DNA from: an uncultured Oscillospiraceae bacterium
GTDB taxonomy: Bacteria > Bacillota > Clostridia > Oscillospirales > Oscillospiraceae
Assembly: GCA_905234855.1 (NCBI GenBank)
Contig: CAJOIU010000006.1
Location: 67,741-131,740, forward strand
DNA length: 64,000 nt
Reading direction: 5' to 3'
Position 1 is the first letter of the stretch. Each line of letters starts with the position of its first letter. The notes below the pieces were generated by a model, which was given only the letters and a program-made list of their open reading frames with translations, ran no database searches and was not told where the DNA came from. Both the position numbers and the translations under genes were made by a program. This document shows, piece by piece, positions 60,372 through 64,000 of the stretch.

Positions 60372-61607
60372 TTGGATCATATGGAAGACAAGCACCTAGG
60401 CGTTTATATCCACATCCCGTTCTGCGCCTCCAAATGTGGATACTGCGACTTCTATTCCCTTGCCGGCTGCGACAGCCGCATGGGGAAATACCAAGACGCG
60501 CTGCTGCGCCATATCCAAGAGGCAGCCAGCACCATGGCGCCGTATTATATCGACACCGTATACTTCGGCGGCGGCACCCCCAGCTACTACGGCGCGCGCC
60601 GGATCGCGGACGCGTTCAACATCCTCAAGCGGGCGGGCAAGGTCCTCAAATCCGCCGAGGTCACGGTGGAATGCAACCCCGACAGCGTCCGGCGGCATGA
60701 GCTGCATATCCTGCGCGGCGAGGGCGTGAACCGCATCTCCCTCGGCATGCAGTCCGCCAGCGACGATCTTTTGAAGATCATCGGCCGCCGCCACAACTTC
60801 GCGCAGGTGAAAAAGGCCGTGCAGAGCATCCGGGCGGAGGGCTTTGACAATCTGAGCCTCGACCTCATCTACGGCCTGCCCGGCCAAACAAAGGAGGACT
60901 GGGCGGACACACTCGCCCGCGCCATCGAGCTGGGGCCGGAGCATATCTCCTGCTACGGTCTGAAGCTGGAGGAGGGCACGCCCATGTACGCCGCCTACCT
61001 CAACAGCCCCGTCATCCCCTCGGACGACGAGCAGGCGGATATGTACCTCTACGCCGTGGAGACGCTGGCTCGGTATGATTACGCCCAATATGAGGTATCG
61101 AATTTCGCGAAACGCGGCTTCGCCTCGCGGCATAATATGAAATACTGGGATATGGACGATTATATCGGCTTCGGGCCGGGCGCCCATTCCTGCATCGGCA
61201 GCACGCGCTACAGCTTCACCCGCTCCCTTGAGGGGTATATCGCCGGGGTCACGCAGGACGGAAACCTGCTGGACGAATACGAGACCCTCGATGAGCTGGA
61301 TCGCGCCGCGGAATATATCATGCTCGGCATGCGCCGGGGGCGCGGCATCAGCGCGGAGGAATACCACCGCATCTACAAAAGCGATTTCACGCCGCTCGAG
61401 GAGTTGTTGCGGGAATACGAAAAGGACGGCTGGACCAAGCGGCTTTCCGACCGCTGGTGCTTCACGCCGACAGGCTTTCTGCTCTCGAACATCCTCATCG
61501 GCTCGCTGCTGGAGGCGCAGGCGCAGCACCGCATCCGCGCCAACCCGTGGATCGAAAGCGCCGCCGGGCAGGAGCCGCAGATCACGCTGCCTTCCGAGAG
61601 CTTTTGA
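60372..61607 (+). CDS. hemW: Radical SAM heme chaperone HemW (coproporphyrinogen III oxidase-like)
   Basis: GVYIHIPFCASKCGYCDFYS...YFGGGTPSYY...RISLGMQSASDDLLKIIGRRH...NLSLDLIYGLPGQTKEDW. Confidence 0.95.
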   Translation: MDHMEDKHLGVYIHIPFCASKCGYCDFYSLAGCDSRMGKYQDALLRHIQEAASTMAPYYIDTVYFGGGTPSYYGARRIADAFNILKRAGKVLKSAEVTVECNPDSVRRHELHILRGEGVNRISLGMQSASDDLLKIIGRRHNFAQVKKAVQSIRAEGFDNLSLDLIYGLPGQTKEDWADTLARAIELGPEHISCYGLKLEEGTPMYAAYLNSPVIPSDDEQADMYLYAVETLARYDYAQYEVSNFAKRGFASRHNMKYWDMDDYIGFGPGAHSCIGSTRYSFTRSLEGYIAGVTQDGNLLDEYETLDELDRAAEYIMLGMRRGRGISAEEYHRIYKSDFTPLEELLREYEKDGWTKRLSDRWCFTPTGFLLSNILIGSLLEAQAQHRIRANPWIESAAGQEPQITLPSESF

Positions 61608-61695
61608 TACTTTTCTCCCTTAAAAACAGACACTTTTCATGGGAGAGGCGTCGCTTAGCGCGCCGCCGATTCGCGCCATAGGAAAGGGTGAGTTT

Positions 61696-63654
61696 ATGGC
61701 AGGCAAACATATACAGAAAAAAACCGCCGACCGCACCGCCGCGCCGGCAGAGACCCGCGCCCAGCGCCGTCCGGCCACCGAGCCGAACCGCCGGACGCAG
61801 ACAGCCCGCAGCCGCGTTTACGTCACACCCGACGGCGGCTGGGACGATTGGGAGCGGCGGCAGGATCGGGACAGCGAACGTCCCTCGTGGCTGCGCTGGG
61901 GCATCCCGGTGCTGGCCGTGCTGGTGGTCGCGGTGATCATCCTCGCCTCCGTCAACATCTATGCCACGCGGGTCTCCCGCTTGGACACGATCTATCCCAA
62001 TGTCTCCGTCAACGGGATCAAGGTCGGCGGCATGACCGTGACCGAGGCCGCGCAGGCGCTTGAGGCGGCGGGGGCAGACCCTTATAAAAACGCCGCTGTC
62101 ACCGTGAAATTCCCCCTCGATCACACGCTGACCGTCACCGCCGCCCAGCTCGGCCTCGGCGCCGACGTTTCCGTCGCGGCGGAGGAGGCCTACGCCTATG
62201 GACGGGGCGGCACCGCCCTCGAAAACCTCAAGGCCTACCGCGCCTGCCGGCGCAGCGGCGTCGATCTGCCGTGGAGCAGCGAAGCCGCCATCGACGAGAC
62301 GGCGCTCACACAGCTCGTGACCGGCGCGGCAAACGCCGTGAACACGAAGTTTCTCGACTCCGAGGCCACCGTGGGGGAGGAGGGCATCACCCTCGTGAAG
62401 GGCATGTCCACCGTCCGGGTGGACGCCGACACGGTCTGTTCCCTCGTCCGGCAGGCGTTTACCCAGCATAACTACGCCGAGATCGAGGCGCCCCTCGTCG
62501 AGGTCGTATCCGAGGGCGCGGCGGAAAACGACGCCGCCCTCCTTCAGAGCATCTATGACACCGTTTTCACTGAGCCGGTGAACGCCATGTACGACAAGGA
62601 GACCGGCGGGGCAACGGAAAGCGTCCGGGGCGTGAGCTTCGATCTGGAGCAAGCCATGGCGCTTTGGAATGCCGCTAAGCCCGGCGAGGAGGTTTTCATC
62701 CCCTTCGTGTTCACCGAGCCGGAGATCGACAGCGAAACGCTGCTCTCCAAGCTCTTTGCCGACTGTCTGGCCGAAAAGCGCACCTCCCTTTCCGGCTCCT
62801 CCTCGAACCGCGTCAATAACATCACCCTCGCCGCGCAGGCAATGAACGATACGATCATTAACCCCGGCGAGACCTTCGACTATAACTCCTGCCTCGGCGA
62901 GCGCACCACCGCCAAGGGCTATCAGGAGGCCGGCGCATACGCGGGCGGCAAGCACGTCATGAACGTGGGCGGCGGCATCTGCCAAGGCAGCTCCACGCTG
63001 TATTATTGCGCGCTGTACGCGAACCTCCGCATCACCGTGCGGGATAACCACTATTTCGTCGTGAGCTATCTGCCGTGGGGACTTGACGCCACCGTGAGCT
63101 GGGGCGGGCCGGATTTCCGCTTCGTGAACAGCCGAGATTACCCCATCAAGATCAAGGCATGGGTGTCCGACGGCTACCTTACCGTCCAGCTCTGGGGCAC
63201 GGACGTTGACGGCAGCTATGTGGAGATGACCAGCGAGACATGGGAGGACGACACCTTCTATTACGCCCAGACCTACCGCCGGGTCTATGCCGCCGACGGC
63301 ACGCTCATCAGCAGCAATAAGGAAGCCTACAGCCGGTATCATAAATATGAGGAGGAGGAAGAGACCCCGCCGCCCGAGGATACGCCGGAGCCCACTGCGG
63401 AACCGACAGAGACCCCGGAGCCCACGCCGACGCCGACCGAGCCGCCCCCCGTGATCGAGGAGACGCCCGAGCCCACCTCCGAGCCCACGCCGGTGCCGAC
63501 AGCAGAGCCCACGCCGGAACCGACCCCGGAGCCCACGCCGGAACCGACCGCCGAGCCGACCCCGGACCCGGAACCCGAAACCGAGCCCGAAGAGGAACCC
63601 GATCCCGAACCCGAACCGCAGCCCGATGAATCGGAGGGCGGCGAGGGCGACTGA
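61696..63654 (+). CDS. VanW family protein with peptidoglycan-binding-like domain and long TPEP tail
   Basis: N-terminal TM; NNITLAAQAMNDTIINPGETFDYNSCLGERTTAKGYQEAGAYAGGKHVMNVGGGICQGSSTLYYCALYANL; C-terminal (E/T)PTPEPT repeats. Confidence 0.92.
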   Translation: MAGKHIQKKTADRTAAPAETRAQRRPATEPNRRTQTARSRVYVTPDGGWDDWERRQDRDSERPSWLRWGIPVLAVLVVAVIILASVNIYATRVSRLDTIYPNVSVNGIKVGGMTVTEAAQALEAAGADPYKNAAVTVKFPLDHTLTVTAAQLGLGADVSVAAEEAYAYGRGGTALENLKAYRACRRSGVDLPWSSEAAIDETALTQLVTGAANAVNTKFLDSEATVGEEGITLVKGMSTVRVDADTVCSLVRQAFTQHNYAEIEAPLVEVVSEGAAENDAALLQSIYDTVFTEPVNAMYDKETGGATESVRGVSFDLEQAMALWNAAKPGEEVFIPFVFTEPEIDSETLLSKLFADCLAEKRTSLSGSSSNRVNNITLAAQAMNDTIINPGETFDYNSCLGERTTAKGYQEAGAYAGGKHVMNVGGGICQGSSTLYYCALYANLRITVRDNHYFVVSYLPWGLDATVSWGGPDFRFVNSRDYPIKIKAWVSDGYLTVQLWGTDVDGSYVEMTSETWEDDTFYYAQTYRRVYAADGTLISSNKEAYSRYHKYEEEEETPPPEDTPEPTAEPTETPEPTPTPTEPPPVIEETPEPTSEPTPVPTAEPTPEPTPEPTPEPTAEPTPDPEPETEPEEEPDPEPEPQPDESEGGEGD

Positions 63655-63795
63655 CGACCCGCACCCCACAGACACAGCATCGGCGAGGGATTTTTCACAG
63701 GGCTATGCCGAGAGAGGGAAGCCGTACCATGAGTACGGCGACCAAGCAAGGCGACGCCATGCGGAAAAAGACCCGCCGCCCACAAAAAGGAGTAA

Positions 63796-64000
<205 letters not shown>

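Noticed and set aside
61582-63675. 697-aa minus-strand ORF
   Set aside because: Antisense to the VanW gene; low-complexity shadow of the TPEP repeats and PG-binding domain.

Overview
The window is a GC-rich stretch of a spore-forming Firmicute chromosome, probably Oscillospirales-like. That placement is inferred from gene content (SpoIIP, SleB-type hydrolase, RicT, ThyA/FolA pair, CIRCE); no database was searched. I identify about 60 protein genes. Left part: an MBL / GAF-HD-GYP / FecR operon, MoxR-VWA pair, spoIIP, cell-wall hydrolase, rsmG, mnmE, rex, thrH, holB and ricT. Middle: a roughly 13 kb surface-polysaccharide operon (18.0-31.3 kb) ending in a fused cytidylyltransferase-kinase, then an orphan phage-tail-like collagen-repeat cassette, then rpmG-secE-nusG-rplK-rplA. 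Right part: gdhA, an ABC/GntR cassette, a secreted beta-rich protein, folA-thyA, a small second glycan cluster, prfC, htpG with a perfect CIRCE, a CbbX-like AAA ATPase, hemW, a VanW-family protein and the start of metG. No prophage, CRISPR array, IS element, rRNA or tRNA was recognised. The observations most worth a second look are: (i) a two-gene tail-fibre-like collagen cassette outside any prophage, (ii) a single-polypeptide TarI/IspD-like cytidylyltransferase plus APH-like kinase next to a TagB/F-like transferase, (iii) a candidate independent ~95-nt small RNA at ~37.9-38.0 kb, (iv) an unannotated 36-aa EF-hand/dockerin-like microprotein, (v) an rplK (L11) reading frame broken at the conserved NI-x-x-F segment, and (vi) an AT-rich island beside spoIIP.
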